This document shows, one piece after another, positions 47,558 through 60,670 of a stretch of 64,000 bases of DNA. Location of the stretch: NCBI GenBank assembly GCA_022496805.1, contig CM040101.1, positions 5,644,501 through 5,708,500 of the forward strand. Reading direction: 5' to 3'. The first letter of the stretch is position 1. Each line of letters begins with the position of its first letter. The notes below the pieces were generated by a model, which saw only the letters and a list, made by a program, of their open reading frames with translations, was not told the origin of the DNA and did not search any database. Position numbers and translations under genes: made by a program. Source of the stretch: Pohlia nutans. Taxonomy: Eukaryota > Streptophyta > Bryopsida > Bryales > Mniaceae.

Positions 47558-47711
47558 ATTGCTGCAGAACAAGAACCGTAAGGTGTACATGCTTCTGGAG
47601 TTGACTCCATCTCGGGAGGTCATTGGTCGTGCTTGGTAAACTGAGCAAGAGTATGATGCAGAATTTTTGGACGTTGTGAACCAGCAATGCTTGCAAGTCA
47701 TTACGAGGCAG
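47558..47711 (+). pseudogene. Fragment of RNA polymerase III subunit RPC6 (RPC34/RPC39)
   Basis: One exon's worth between an AG acceptor (CATGCAG) and a GT donor (GAGGCAGGTAAGG) reads NKNRKVYMLLELTPSREVIG, then RAW, an in-frame TAA, and TEQEYDAEFLDVVNQQCLQV. This matches the conserved VYMLxxLxPsxxVTGGxWYtdqxxdxEFvxxLnqQC region of the Pol III subunit; the TAA sits where a tyrosine is expected. No other part of the gene is seen nearby. A DNA-level duplicate, since splice sites persist. Confidence 0.7.
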
Positions 47712-48283
47712 GTAAGGTTCTTAAATTTCATATGTCTTTCAGCGTTCACTTCACTTTCCTTCCTCAGTTTGGGTACGAAGTTATTAAATTAACTAAGGAT
47801 GTGCTCACGAACAATAGTCTTGTTGTGATTGATCACATTGGCCCAATCTGGATAAACTGAATCTGATATCATAACTTAGAAAAGATAGTACCTGCCCGTA
47901 AAGATGTACTCACGGACACCTAGAATAGTCGGTGGCCGAACTCCATGAGGCTCATGAAATTCCTGGAGAAGATTGCGCATTTTGAAAGCTTCTTCAAGAT
48001 AATTGTCCTACCAGACATTGTGAAGCGAAAAGTCAAGCTGGATGAATGCTCGCGTAGAAGAAAATATCATTTAAAAAACAGATTAGGCAATATTAGCCAA
48101 GTTAAAAACTGCAAGAGGAATAAAAGAAATGAGAGAACATTCAAAGCAGACTTATTAATTTTGGACCTTCATAAAGAAAACAATAAAAGCGAACTAACAC
48201 GTAAACGATTTTGAACAGTTTTGTGCAATTTGTAGGTGTTCTGATCTACACATTGAAGATTGCCCGTTCTCCAATTGGTGTCC

Positions 48284-49093
48284 ATGGTTGCTTTTTGCGA
48301 TGAATGTGCATCTAGTTTCCCTCGGTCAACCTCGAAGTTTTGTAGTGAATGCGGTACACCCCGTGCAGGGAATCAAATCCTTGAGACTATAGATGCGATT
48401 ACAGATGTTGTAGATGTGGTGAGGAGCACTGAGGTGGTTAATGCAGGTGAAGAACCTGACCTCCCACTCTATGCAGTACCTCAGATGCCGGCATTAACAT
48501 TGTATGCAAGGGTTTATGAAGCAAGTTCTAAGGGACTTCCAAAGGACATTGCATGGGGTATGCGATTTTTGATACAACACCGTCGCTACAAGAAACAGTA
48601 CGAGAAGGTCAAACGTAATCAACGCATTGTTCGTGAGTGGTTTAAACCAGGTACAAATGAGTTTGTAGATGAGTTCTTAAAGTCATCATCACTTCGTTGG
48701 GACTCATTATTTTTGAAGAGAGTTAGGAAGTATTGTAAACACAAACGCAAAAAAGCTGAGGATGATGAAGATGAAGAAAACATGGTTTGTGATATTAAGT
48801 TTCCAGATGAAGGTTTGAAACTTCATTGGAAAACGTCAGATATAGTCAAACATGTGTTTGAAATTAAGCACTACAGAAAAGGTAAAAAATGTAGTGCAAG
48901 AATTTTACAATTGAGAGAGGTAGAGGAAAACACAGAAGTAGGAGAAGAAGTGATTGGAAAGGAAGAAATGGAGGCAGAGGGAGGGGATGAGATGGAGGCA
49001 AATGGAAGGGAAGCTCATGAAGAAGTAGAGGTTGCAAATGCCTCCAACCGGGGTAGACGCGCAAGACAACCTTCCAAAAGGTTTAGGGAGTAG
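48284..49093 (+). CDS. Zinc-ribbon protein of unknown function
   Basis: A single-exon frame of 269 residues from ATG at 48284; an upstream in-frame TTG is unlikely to be used. Residues 5-28 form a zinc ribbon, CDEC...FCSECG (two CxxC pairs). Then comes a conserved-looking middle (LPKDIAWGMRFLIQHRRYKK, REWFKPGTNEFVDEFLK) and a basic patch (RVRKYCKHKRKKAE). The C-terminus is glutamate-rich (VGEEVIGKEEMEAEGGDEME) and ends GRRARQPSKRFRE, a nuclear-protein-like tail. The lack of introns in a neighbourhood with gene fragments makes a retrocopied or transposon-derived origin possible. I do not recognise the family. Confidence 0.6.
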   Translation: MVAFCDECASSFPRSTSKFCSECGTPRAGNQILETIDAITDVVDVVRSTEVVNAGEEPDLPLYAVPQMPALTLYARVYEASSKGLPKDIAWGMRFLIQHRRYKKQYEKVKRNQRIVREWFKPGTNEFVDEFLKSSSLRWDSLFLKRVRKYCKHKRKKAEDDEDEENMVCDIKFPDEGLKLHWKTSDIVKHVFEIKHYRKGKKCSARILQLREVEENTEVGEEVIGKEEMEAEGGDEMEANGREAHEEVEVANASNRGRRARQPSKRFRE

Positions 49094-52000
49094 GATTAAG
49101 AGTGCTCAGGTATTATTTTACCCGACTCTATGTGATGTATTTTTTGCAAAGTCTTTTGGAATGGTGTAATTTAGATTAATTGGTTGTTGATTAGTTTCTC
49201 AACTACATCAACAAGCATTTGCTTCCGGTGTTTGAAAAGGTACTTTTGATGATCATCCATAGAACACTATATTGAATTCTTGATTAGGGATGGGTTTTAA
49301 AGATATGTGCAAAGTGAAATGAAGAGTTTTACTTTGATGTGCTATCTCAGTTAATGTTTGGTAGATGGAATGAGGCCGTTAATGTTAGTTTGATTTCTGA
49401 AACTTTTTGCTCTGTTTTTACGTTTGTTTGTTCATTCTTAATATCTGCATAGCTGCATCGTTTGTGTTGGCTGGATACAGAATTTCGAGAGGTCAGAGTG
49501 TTGAAATTGGCTCATCAGGAGTTTCTTCTCCGCCAGTTGAGCTATGTGTCCGGGGAGCCTGAGCTGCAGCTAGCGCAGCAACTGCAGGTGCAGCAGCAGG
49601 AAATCCAAACCCACAGATCTGTGATGGTAGATTCACACGAGCCATTGCCGGTCTCCACCGCGCCCGGTGACACTGCCATGATAGTTCCTGCATCTGGTGC
49701 CGATCCAGATACATTCAGGTTGTTGCTAGACTGCGTTCCGATGTGCTCGCTGCAGACATGCCGGAGAATGGTCATGAATTGGATCCGACTGCGGTGATCA
49801 ATCAATTAATTCACTAGTTCCATTCTTGTAACATGATTTCTGCATTTGCATGAATGTAACATGATTAGGTATTCAACACTGGGAGGATCCAGACGGTTAA
49901 AATTAATCATGTGCTCATAGGCGATATTCAGTAGACAAAACGAATTTGTACCAACCAAAGCAAGCTCCATGTTGAATCTTGGCCAATTACCGGCAAGTGA
50001 AGCTGCATCAGGAAGGTTGTCTGCAAACTTACGAGTGAGACTGTGGAAGAAAGGAACAGATTCTTGTACAGTACAGTGCAGAAGCGCCTTGTGTAATTGA
50101 TCACCACTTAGAAAGTGGCAGCAATTAGTAGTTCAACAATTAGTTCTACCAATTTCAAATAATAAAGTATTGTCAACTTTTTTCATCCACTCAAAACTTG
50201 TCATTCGTGAATGATTTATCCATCCATTGAAGTGGAAACCATTCATCAATCTTAAATTTTTGCATTCATCCACGTAGATGATTTCGTTCAAAAAAGAAAA
50301 CCCTAATTTTCCGCATTATCATCCAAACAAGTTTTCATCCACTATACATCCAACACAATTTCATACATCCTTGCCGAACCTACTCCCGAAACAAAATTCC
50401 CTGTAATATTTTCCCGGTGTGTTTTGCAAATTCCCGGTGTGTGTCAGTTTTCCCTGTGATGCGCCAAAATTCCCTGTGATACGTTTGGCACACTAGGAAA
50501 CACAGGCTCAATTTCCCCACAGGGAATCGACTATGAGCCCCTGGTGACAGGAGGTTCACAGAATAAGAGTCAGGTACGCTCTAGAATATATTAATGCAAA
50601 AAAATAGAAAAGAGATACTTACAGTTGATCCAGATGAATTTGGTACTAAACGTGGAGCTGCAAGCGAGAAAAATATTAATTATACAAGGGCACACGGTAG
50701 CTTGTCCAGGCATTCCCTCAGCAGAAACCCGCCATGCATGTGTCGAAGATCGGTGCTACAGCCAACGACAACTTATCATTTGCCCCACTTATAGCTTAGC
50801 AGTACAATCCCTGTATAAACTGATAAGATGTACCACATAATCTGTTACACTTGCAAACAATCTACAGATGAGGTCCGCACCGTGGTAATCGATTCAAAAC
50901 TATTTATATGATCCCGTCTCTGGGTTCGATCGTCTGCTCTAACACACCCACTGTCAATTCTTAGTTCCAGACTAGCTTGAGTGAACTATCACAACAAATA
51001 CCTAATGCACTTAAGCACCTTAACTTAGTCTCATCACAATATTTTACCACCACTAGTTCCCACCACTAGTTGATTACAGGTATAGTAGCACCACTAGTGT
51101 CACCCGAATGAACGCTTGTGCTTTCAGGTCCCGCAATATTCCAGTTGATCAAGACTGCTGGATCCAAATGCGCTTCTTCCCTGATAAGTAACACAAGAAT
51201 AGACAAACATAGCAAGTAGAAAGGGCGCTGGAACTCTGTGTACAATAGCCTGGCATCTTGTCCTCGGCACTACAGAACTGTAGTGGTGCTACTGTACCTA
51301 TATTCGTATGGTAGAATATCTGTAAAAATGGTAGGAGATTAGGTAAGTCAATGACTACGTTCAGTAATGTCAACCACCGGCAATCAAAGGCATGGGCAAT
51401 ACAGTCGTTCGACGTACTACTTTAATATATAATAAGAGAACACTATAACTAAGTTGTATGTACTGTAGTACACGTTAAACACCTTCTCACTGTTGAATAT
51501 GTTGTTCTAGGGTAACAGTATAGAGTACCATAGGCCCATAGCACCATGGCAGAGTGAGGCACGACAACGTGCTCTTAGGGCCATCTTCGGTTGAATCGGT
51601 TAGCAAACTTCTCACGAGGAATCCCCTTGATGAGCACATTTATCTTTTACCGTATCTGTGATTTCGCCATAATTCCACATGGAACATTATACTGCAATAA
51701 GACACATTTCATCACTTGAACGGCCTTTCCTTTCACCCATTAACCCCTTATTAGTCTTGTAACAGAATCAGCAAATGCTAGAAAAAACATGAGCAGACAG
51801 TGTCAGTTCACATACTACACTTGATTCTCCTGCAGTCTTGAGTCTTGACTAGTGCCCTGCCATCACACAAGGTAGCACCACCTATTTGCGTCGCCTTAAG
51901 GTGATGTGAACATGTGGCACATTATTTCGAAAGGCAAAGTTTCAGAGACATTAGCAAATTGGAATGCATACTCTGAGGATTGGAATAATCTCTACCTGTA

Positions 52001-52383
52001 ATCACTAGGTAAACCAGTCACCTAACCAACCAACTACAAACGCAGGGGCTGGCCTTTGGTGAATAAGGGTCCAATGATGTAGTAAATGATGGTGCACATC
52101 TTCCTAACAGGTGGCAGTAAAAGATATACACTCTTCTAGGTGCCTAGTCGGTTAACGTTGGCAGTGAGTTCCGCGAACAGACACCAACGATTCAATCTTC
52201 CTCTGGGCACCGTACAGCTAGATTCCTAAATTTAAGACATAACAAGTGTACTAAATCTTGCTTGGCCCTGAGGGGGCCACTATTCTTCATTCTTGAATGC
52301 AACTACTCACCAGTGAAGTTCAACCCCAAAATCAGCTTTAGAAGCCGCTGCAAAATAGGAAATCTTACAAACTTCGCCAAAGC
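49094..52383. other. Intergenic DNA with an unassigned open frame
   Basis: About 49455-49797 (+) is open after an AG acceptor (CTGCATAG) and reads LCWLDTEFREVRVLKLAHQE then a glutamine-rich stretch (LQLAQQLQVQQQEIQ). It might be an exon linked to the zinc-ribbon gene, but no join can be shown. About 50400-50530 has repeats of TTCCC(T/G)GTGTG-like sequence. The remainder is featureless apart from the 3' region of BIO3-BIO1. Confidence 0.3.
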
Positions 52384-55300
52384 CTACCCAAGCAGAGCAA
52401 GCAACTTATGTAACATCGTATTGCATGTTTTAGGTTCTGTCAGTGGCCCACACATGAGGTACACAACATTTCCCAACGGTCTGGTGTAGATGCCTTCATG
52501 TCGAAGACCTTCCACAAGTCCTTTTGAGAGCATTGAGGCATACCTGCAGGATAGGACAATCCGAGCACACTTAAATGCTTCCCCCTCCAAAGTTGATGCG
52601 CCAGTTCTTACAACATCTTAAATGGATAAACATCACTATACTCAGCTTTGCTAATTATCCCGTAAAGCTGATAATGATCCAATGTTTATCTTCCGAACTA
52701 AGTCTAGATTGTAAATAGTATGGCGAAAATTAAGCTATATTCTGACACCGTTGACGCGAGAATTGAATGCACATACCCTGCTTCTGCTCCACTAGCACGG
52801 AGCTCCAGTGCAAAAATTGTTCCAATGGACACCACTCTTTCAACTGAAGGATGCGATGATATGGTTGACACTAACTCAGGGCTCCACAACTGCCATACAC
52901 CTCTTGTTAGTCCAGTAAACCCTGATACACGAAACTAAAAACCTACAACGTACGTGCCAAACACTGGGTCACGACAGCTTGCTAATTTTAGTTGTTCACA
53001 TCAGGGCTTTTTTTGCACTGCAGCAGTACACCATGCAGGCAATGGAGTGTGGTCCCTCCAGATTTAAACCAGTGTGATTGTGCCATGACACAGGTGTCTG
53101 GCTCCAAGAAGCGAGATAAAAACCCCTGGATCACATGACAATATACCGAGCCTAATTTCATGGAGTGAGCAGACACTAGGATTATAGCAGAGAAAACCCA
53201 TTCATTATGTGCTAAAACAATCTGCACATCCTTCTGTAAAGAAACTTTCTGATAAGTACTAAATGTAAAGAAAATTGACCAATGGGTATTCACCTCTCTT
53301 AGACGGCGCCCATCTGGTAACAGGTTTGGATTCGTTGAGGGGTCAGAAAAGTGTTGCAGGGATAGAACGGCGCTTGCACAGCCAATGGCATGGGCTGTAT
53401 ATGAGTGTCCATGTAGCAGCGCGTCTAACTGCGTCCACAACAATCCCACAACGAACATCGTCAAAAAGTGCAGATGCTTTCTAGAACATCTCCTAATTGG
53501 TCTCCTAACTATATCTGATGAAGTAAACCTTTGATTGTAAAACACAGTCACTCTTCAATTCTAAGAATTCAATTCATTATAGGTGTTTTTCTAATGCAGC
53601 CGCAGACACCAATTGCACATACAATACAAAGCAGTTGGAAAATAACTAATCCAGGGTCCTTTATGCCTAAACTAACAAGAAGATGAGCTTTCCAAGAGAC
53701 TTGAGGATTGCCTTTGAGATGCCACGGAAAGCTTCAAAGACAGACCGAGTTGCAAGCGTAGCAGACAGGGGAACTAAACCCCCCGTGAGTAGTTTTGAAT
53801 AGCATGCTATGTCAGGAGTGCAACCCAGTAGATCTGCAGCAGACTGGCAATAACATACAGACCAAAGATTAAAGGAAAAAAATTCAACCATAGCATTAAT
53901 TTCACGCTAACAACCAAGTCTGCAATTATAGTTGATGTTTGCGGGCAACAACTCCACGAAGAACCACAATGAAAGCATCTTATGGCCAAAGAAATTCAAT
54001 AGAGGCTGAATGGGGACAAAGAGTGACAATTTACAAACCTCAGAACCAAATCGCCAGCAACCAGAAAGAACTTCGTCAAATATAATTGGAATTCCACGGC
54101 GGCGACATTCACGAACAAGTATCCGCTGGAACAAGGGATCTATCATATCCATTCCTCCAGCTCCGTGAATCACTGCGTCAGAAACATCCACATTAAAACA
54201 TTAAAACGCGTGTACCATGACCTAGAAACTGAAAGATCAAAGCTTATAAGCTGCTTTGCCGTAAAGCATACAAGTTGAAATTGCTGGATCTTATACATAG
54301 TTGACAGAAGATACGTCCAGATCAATAACATTCTCAAACAACCTCGTCAATGAGCTACTCAAGCATCGCTTGACCCACCAGGTTCTATAATCAATGCAGC
54401 TAGTGAGGTCTCTGGTTCGTCTCTGGCTGCCGAAACAAGTTGCTGGTCAATAGACCTGCTGTAGAGGTTTGCCAGAGATGTAGAGTCTCGAGACATGTCG
54501 AAAACCTCGTCCCTGGATTTCCAGCCAGCTTCAACAAGGGAAATATGTAGCAATTAGCACCAATGCCGAATACTCATATGATCATTTAGTAACAAAGTTC
54601 ATTTTTTATTCTTGCAACATAACAACATTTCATGGCCAAGCTTTGAGTGCTAAGTTACACCATACAGACCAAGTTGTGCAAACATACTTGAAGCAGAATC
54701 AGAGGAATCACTATCATGGTAGACAACTGGAAGTCGCAACAGCCAATGACCCTGTCGTTGGAAGACTGTGGGTGGCTCAAGGAATAAGCCCCTCCCTAGA
54801 TGCCTGTTACCAATAGGAGTCAAAAATCATACTTTGCAGATAATTGCTGCATAAATTTGCAACTCAAAGCAATACAATGCTGCCAGTCACCACGACAACT
54901 TCCAGAGGGACATAGATGTGTTTCTTGATCAGAAAACACTGCACATTGCAGTTGACATTACAGATTAAAAAAACAAGGTGTAAAGTTAAGATTAGAGTTC
55001 AGGTCTTTGTTGGGATTTATCTACAGCGTAAGGAGAGGCGGAAGTATTTGGTTCTGCTAATAAGGAAACATCCATTTGTCCCTTCCATTTGTGTGGAATC
55101 CTAGGCAATAGATGAAAATGCACCCTTCAAATACATAATAAGTTACAACGAGCTGCATAATATAAAACCAAGAGCTGCATAATGGGGCTAATGGCCATTG
55201 CGATAAAAATATGAGTGTACCTCTAAAAGAAATTCCATACTATATCTCGAATAAAACGTACCATGGTTGTTGCTTGAAACCTGTGTAAACAGACGGCGCT

Positions 55301-58300
55301 TGAGCTTCCATGGCACCTAATGTATCCCCATGATACGATCCTTTCAGAGCCACAACCTGTCTTGGATAATACAGGTCGTAAATAAATCAAAAGCGGCATT
55401 TTTAGCTTCCTCACATAGCCCGGCTCTCATTGGAAAAGAGAGCCCTTCTTTGAATATCATTCCACAAATCCTGGAAGCATCTGATACACATTTCATTCAC
55501 ACCCCATCTTCGAGACAGTATCTGATTCTACGAGCTTCTTGCTGAATCATTTGCAAAATGTTTCTAGAGAAATTTTTAACCATACAGGAAACTACGAAGC
55601 TTGGAGGGAACAAACAGATTGTCTTACCTTAAATTGCAATCCTCTAACCTCAGTAGTAGAGGAATTGCAAAGACCATGGTCAACGATGAATTTTCGGAAA
55701 GCCATTTTAATGGCGACTTCTATAGCCGTCGACCCATTGTCTGAGAAAAATACCCGCTCTGCCCATCCTGTTCATAAATGTAGTCACATTTGAAACTTTG
55801 ACATTTAAGGGTCTAAAGTATCTACACTCACATGAGAGACATTAAAGTAGGACTTTTGAACACTACGTGCTTGGCAAGTCGGATGATACACAAAGTCAAG
55901 TATAAATATAAGTGTGAGAAACTTCCACAAAGATGAGCAACGAAATAGTTACCTCGGCCTACCCCTGCGAGAAGAAGTTCAGCACACCGTAAGGCAGGCT
56001 CATGGACATTCTCAGGAAACATTACATGGCCGTACCTTCCAGCCGTGTGAGCTGCTTCTCTTGCTAGCTCGGACTGAAGCCAACCAACAAAACATTTCTT
56101 AGACACCTGAGATCACAAAGGCTAGTAGACAACTACAGTACTGAAAATCAGCATGTTCACCTCTACTAGATTCATGTTATGATCTATATGCAATCCAAGG
56201 AGGAACTCAAAACACAAACCAATAGAAATTTTACAACAATCTATCACCTGCAAGGTGGTATCAGGGCCTTGTGTCCACCAGCTTGCACATGCATCAAACT
56301 GCTGCGCAATTACCTTACTTGCTGACGTACTTCCAGCCTGTCTACCAAGAAAAATTGCATTCATCAGGCCAACTTCCGTTTTTGACTTCCCTATGTAGTC
56401 AATAGGAGTATATGATAATAATAAGAGATCCAAATATTTCGATCACAAGAATTAAAGTAAAATTAACCTGTTTCGTAGCAATTTCACCTTGTAGACAGAA
56501 AAGTTCTCCCCTGATCTGGAATCGATAAGCGTAATAGAGTCTTGAGCAACTAGGTCATGCTGTGTGAAGGGCCACCACAAAATATCGCTTGCTTTCTTCG
56601 GCATCTCGCCTAACCTCCTCAGTCTCTTGAAATGAGCGTTTTCCAGAACATCCCTTAACTCGAGAAACTTTCCTTCCGCAAGGCCAAACCATTCTTCGAG
56701 GCTCATATTCGGATCTTCAGGCAGAGAAGGAAGAACAAGAACCGGAATCCTGAGGGAAGAAAACAAAACACGCCAAGTTTTACACCATAATTTCTTGGTA
56801 AGAGAAACTGCGACAATGAAAAGTTTCTTTCCTCGTGACAAAGAATGATAAGAACCGCGTTTCCTTACTTGTGCCGCAAATACTGCAACAAAGCCTCCTC
56901 ATTGCTCAATCCCGAATCCACGATAACAATGGCAGGTATATCATAACCACGCGAACGCAGGCTCTCATATGCTGCAATGGTGGTTGAGATGCCTCCCAAC
57001 CTCCCGTCTCCAACTAGTATACCTGGAAATCTGAGCGATCTGTACCAAGTGCACTTACATCAATTAAAATTCATGACGTTACAGGACATAGAAAATTAAA
57101 TTCTAAACCCTCGGAGAAGGAGCTGATTCATTGGGGGATAACTATACTGCACCCCATGTCGTGGAATTTAGAGCAATTAATATACACGGCCAACAACGTA
57201 AGACAACCACAAGACCTGAAATGTACCTGTACAAATCACACTGCAGCGTTCCAGAGGGTCCAGGACTAGCAACCCCGCCCGCCGTTTCCAAAATGGCCCA
57301 CTTCTCAGCCTGGTCACCAGATGCATCCTCCCTTGGGATATTGTTCTCTCCCTTGCTGAGAGCCACAAGCAAGTCTTGAACAGACTCCACAACCAAAGAG
57401 TCAGGCACTGCGGCGCCCTCCCTTGCAACTGCCAGATGGGGAGATATAGGATCGTGTCATGCCCACATTGTCTTACAAGTGAACCGTGATTGCATGTATC
57501 GTTCCCCTTTTCCTTGTACACCACCATCTGGACGAATCCCGGTTCGAAGACCCTGTAGTAGCTGTGACTCATAGCTGCAAAAGTCTTGCATTCCTGCAGA
57601 AAATCGTGAGAAGGCTATAGTAGGTTCAGGTAGATGAAATTATTTGTCACTTTAAGCATTTAAACATATGTATGATTGCAATTTTTGGAAGATCAGTATA
57701 GAGCTGCATAGAGATCTTTGGGTACAAGTGCCAAATTTTTATCACTATGTATGAATTTCTTATGCAATTTCAAAGTGGGAGACCACTATAAGTGACAGTC
57801 AACAACCCCATTTCCATTCAATGATCAGAGGCCATAGACATTTAGCCAATTCATGCTTACAAAACTTGCTAATAAGTGTATAAATTGATGAGTTACTGTT
57901 GGTAACAGGGATCTGTAGAGGATTGGGTCCCTAACGGTTTTAGTATTAACCTTAAATTTGATGCATCCCTCAAGTTGTGTTTCATGAGATAAAAAGCCTT
58001 TGTACAATACCTGTGCCGTGGACGCTGGAGGACGGCCCTTGTCCCTCCCAGGCAGAGTTGGTCGTCTGAACAGAGCTCCGAACAGCAGGCGAGACTTGAA
58101 GTGAGTGATTCGAAACAAACAGACCATCGGAAATGGCCTCGGGATGCAATCGGCCCACTCGTGAAACCTCCTGGTAGACATACCGCGCATCCGAATCGGC
58201 CGGAAATCCTGTTTGCACGGGCTTCAGATACAACAAGTCTTTCCTCCTCCGCGCATCGGCAGACTGACGAAAAATCGCCGAACACAACCCTAAGTATCAA

Positions 58301-58691
58301 TCAGGTCATAAAAAACATCACATGAGAGGAATTCATTCAAAACACAATTCATAAAATGCGATACCAAATTACTGCAGTGGCGACGTAAATACTTAATTCA
58401 ACCGCTAGAACGGATGCGCGCACCTGCGGAAACCAAAGTTTTGCCAACGCCGGTATTGCTCCCCCACACCATGTAGGTCGGGTACGAAACGTCCACGGGA
58501 GTCGCGCCCGCCTCCGCCAAGTCCCGCCATTCCTCCACATCTTCTGTGGCATTGGTTGCTTGCGAGCTCAAGAATCGATGAGAAAAAACACGGCCACTGC
58601 CTGTAATAGCCTTAAAGACCGTGTGGCCGCTTGTGAAAGCGGCCACCTCCCCGACCTTGTTGGCCAACGCGGACAACCCCTTCCGCGCCAT
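52384..58691 (-). CDS. BIO3-BIO1: Bifunctional dethiobiotin synthetase / DAPA aminotransferase (BIO3-BIO1), one in-frame stop
   Basis: Catalyses two consecutive biotin steps in mitochondria: KAPA to DAPA (PLP aminotransferase, BIO1 part) and DAPA to dethiobiotin (ATP-dependent, BIO3 part). Sixteen exons (-) in phase: 58691-58424, 58289-58011, 57593-57227, 57039-56869, 56749-56488, 56337-56248, 56073-55953, 55767-55628, 55356-55262, 54803-54688, 54528-54379, 54172-54039, 53843-53712, 53428-53294, 52889-52777, 52543-52384; about 910 codons. Basic, serine-rich N-terminus fits a mitochondrial presequence. BIO3 has the P-loop WGSNTGVGKT, KPVQTGFP and GGVASPGPSGTLQCDLYR. BIO1 has WWPFTQH, ACASWWTQGPD, GSYHGDTLGAMEAQAPS, IFDEV and the PLP lysine in SKLLTGG. 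Codon 228 is TGA (57459-57457), where plant homologues have tryptophan. The 53712 exon ends in a GC donor. BIO1 looks intact. Confidence 0.9.
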
Positions 58692-60670
58692 CACTAACCT
58701 AATCTCTGCTTCACAATCTGTGCATGAATTTTCCACTCGGCATTGACAGCAAATCACTAAACACTCTTCTCACACATAATGCGAGACTGATTCTGTATCA
58801 AAGAATGTGCGATCAGCTCCACAGGGCCTAAAACTGCACATCTCATCACTTAAAAGTAAAATGAACAAAATGGCGTGTCCTTTACAGAGTACGGTCGACC
58901 GGTGCGTCACCTCCGGTTTGTCAACGAGGAATCGATCCCCAGATCTTGCGGGCCTGAAAACCCGATTGCTCGTATTGTCCAAACTGGTGCGTTAATCCGG
59001 TGGATGTTTACGACAACGCCGCTGATTGTCATTGCTGTAATTGCAAATATATATAGAATTCAATCTAGAACTCAACAAACTCGTTCAACCAAATAATAGG
59101 TAACTTAGTGAGCGCGTAGAAATCCACTTTGTGACTCTTCAACTGTACTCAACTTCAACATTGGAACTCATGTTTGAGCTTCGATCGACGACAATATTGC
59201 AGGATGTTCAACGTTCAGCTTCTCAACACTTCAAATTCTCTTTCATGTACTTGAAGCTCGAGACAAACGAATCGTGTAGCCGATTGCTCGAATGCTCGTA
59301 GAATCAGGATTCCCTAACATTCACCACGCTATTCTTCCATTCTATTCGAAGATTATTTGCAAACATAAATCGCCGACTAGAGAATCTCAACCCTTGGCAT
59401 TCACTGAGGAACGTCAATGTGAACCAGAATCAGTAATTACGGTGAAAATTTTGGCAACAGAGACAATGAACTCAACGCAATCTTAAACCGCCAGTAACTT
59501 TAGCTACCAGAACGACTCATTGAAAAAAAATTACAATAATCAAACTCCAGAAAAAACACACGATAGAAATTCTGAACACCTCGATCTTCAAGGTCGCGAT
59601 CCGAGACAACCAAAGCATTTTCCAAAACTGAAGCCTGACTACCTTTCAAAAATGAAAATGCAATCTTAAACCGCCAGTAACTTTAGCTACCAGAACGACT
59701 CATTGAAAAAAAATTACAATAATCAAACTCAAGAAAAAACACACGATAGAAATTCTGAACACCTCGATCTTCAAGGCCGCGATCCGAGACAACCAAAGCA
59801 TTTTCCAAAACTGAAGCCTGACTACCTTTCAAAAATGAAAATGCATTTAACACGAAATTTTTTTAAAAAGGCATACTCTCATTGCATCCTCGAAAACATT
59901 ACAGTCTAAACGCCCGAAGTTAGCACCGCAAGTGTATAGAGATAACCAGCCACCGCAATGCCAAAAACCGAAAACGTGGAAATGCTCACCGAGAATTAAA
60001 GGAGAATACTAACCTTCAGCACTGTATAATTCTTGAGAATCCAATCGCAATGCCTTCAGAATACAGCAATTTGCTCCCCGGACAGAGAAAACACGCGCCG
60101 CCACCAAACTCTACCGTTACTTGTCCAAGAAGCGAAAAAAGAATTGTTCCAGAATGTCAGGAGGATGTTGTGTGCAGTCCTCCCGGTCTGAAGAAGAAGG
60201 AAAGAGGTAAGTTAACTTAGTGCAGCGTAGCGAGGGCGGGAACTGAAGCAGAATTCCATCGCCATAGCTGGGCCCGCTCTTCTCCTTCGACTCTTCCGCC
60301 CTCCGGTTGCTTTCAAAATCTACCAAATTAGTTCGTGAAATCTACCACTGATCTATCTATTCTCTAGATATTTCTGTTGTCAAGGACCACTTAGAATGAA
60401 GCAAATTGTGCGATGAAGCTTGGCGCTGAATTGAACATACTGGTAGACGGATCGATGATTCAACTGAACCACACTCTAGGAAAATTCCTTATTAAGGAAC
60501 TTCAAGGCATGTGAACATGGTGCCATGATGGTGCATTGAAATGCAATTAAGATAATTTGGTACCAACCTCCATACCAACTATGGATAAAATGATACTAAA
60601 ATGACATGTTTGCGACCTTTGGTGTCAAAATGGCACCAAAATAGTTTGGCCCACCTTTTCTGATGTAATC
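58692..60670. promoter_or_regulatory. 5' region of BIO3-BIO1
   Basis: Contains the presumed 5' UTR and promoter. A recent tandem duplication lies at 59477-59842. About 60050-60330 is less AT-rich and could hold the transcription start. No other gene recognised. Confidence 0.35.
59477..59842. repeat. 183-base tandem duplication
   Basis: 59477-59659 is repeated at 59660-59842, beginning GCAATCTTAAACCGCCAG. I see only two differences (CTCCAG/CTCAAG and AAGGTCGCG/AAGGCCGCG), so the event is recent. Confidence 0.95.

Noticed and set aside
50880..50960. Possible tRNA gene (GGGTTCGATCGTC resembling a T-arm)
   Set aside because: No matching acceptor stem, D-arm or anticodon arm could be drawn around it.
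51050..51300. Inverted GGTATAGTAGCACCACTA / TAGTGGTGCTACTGTACC as a MITE
   Set aside because: The pairing is short and imperfect and no target duplication is visible.
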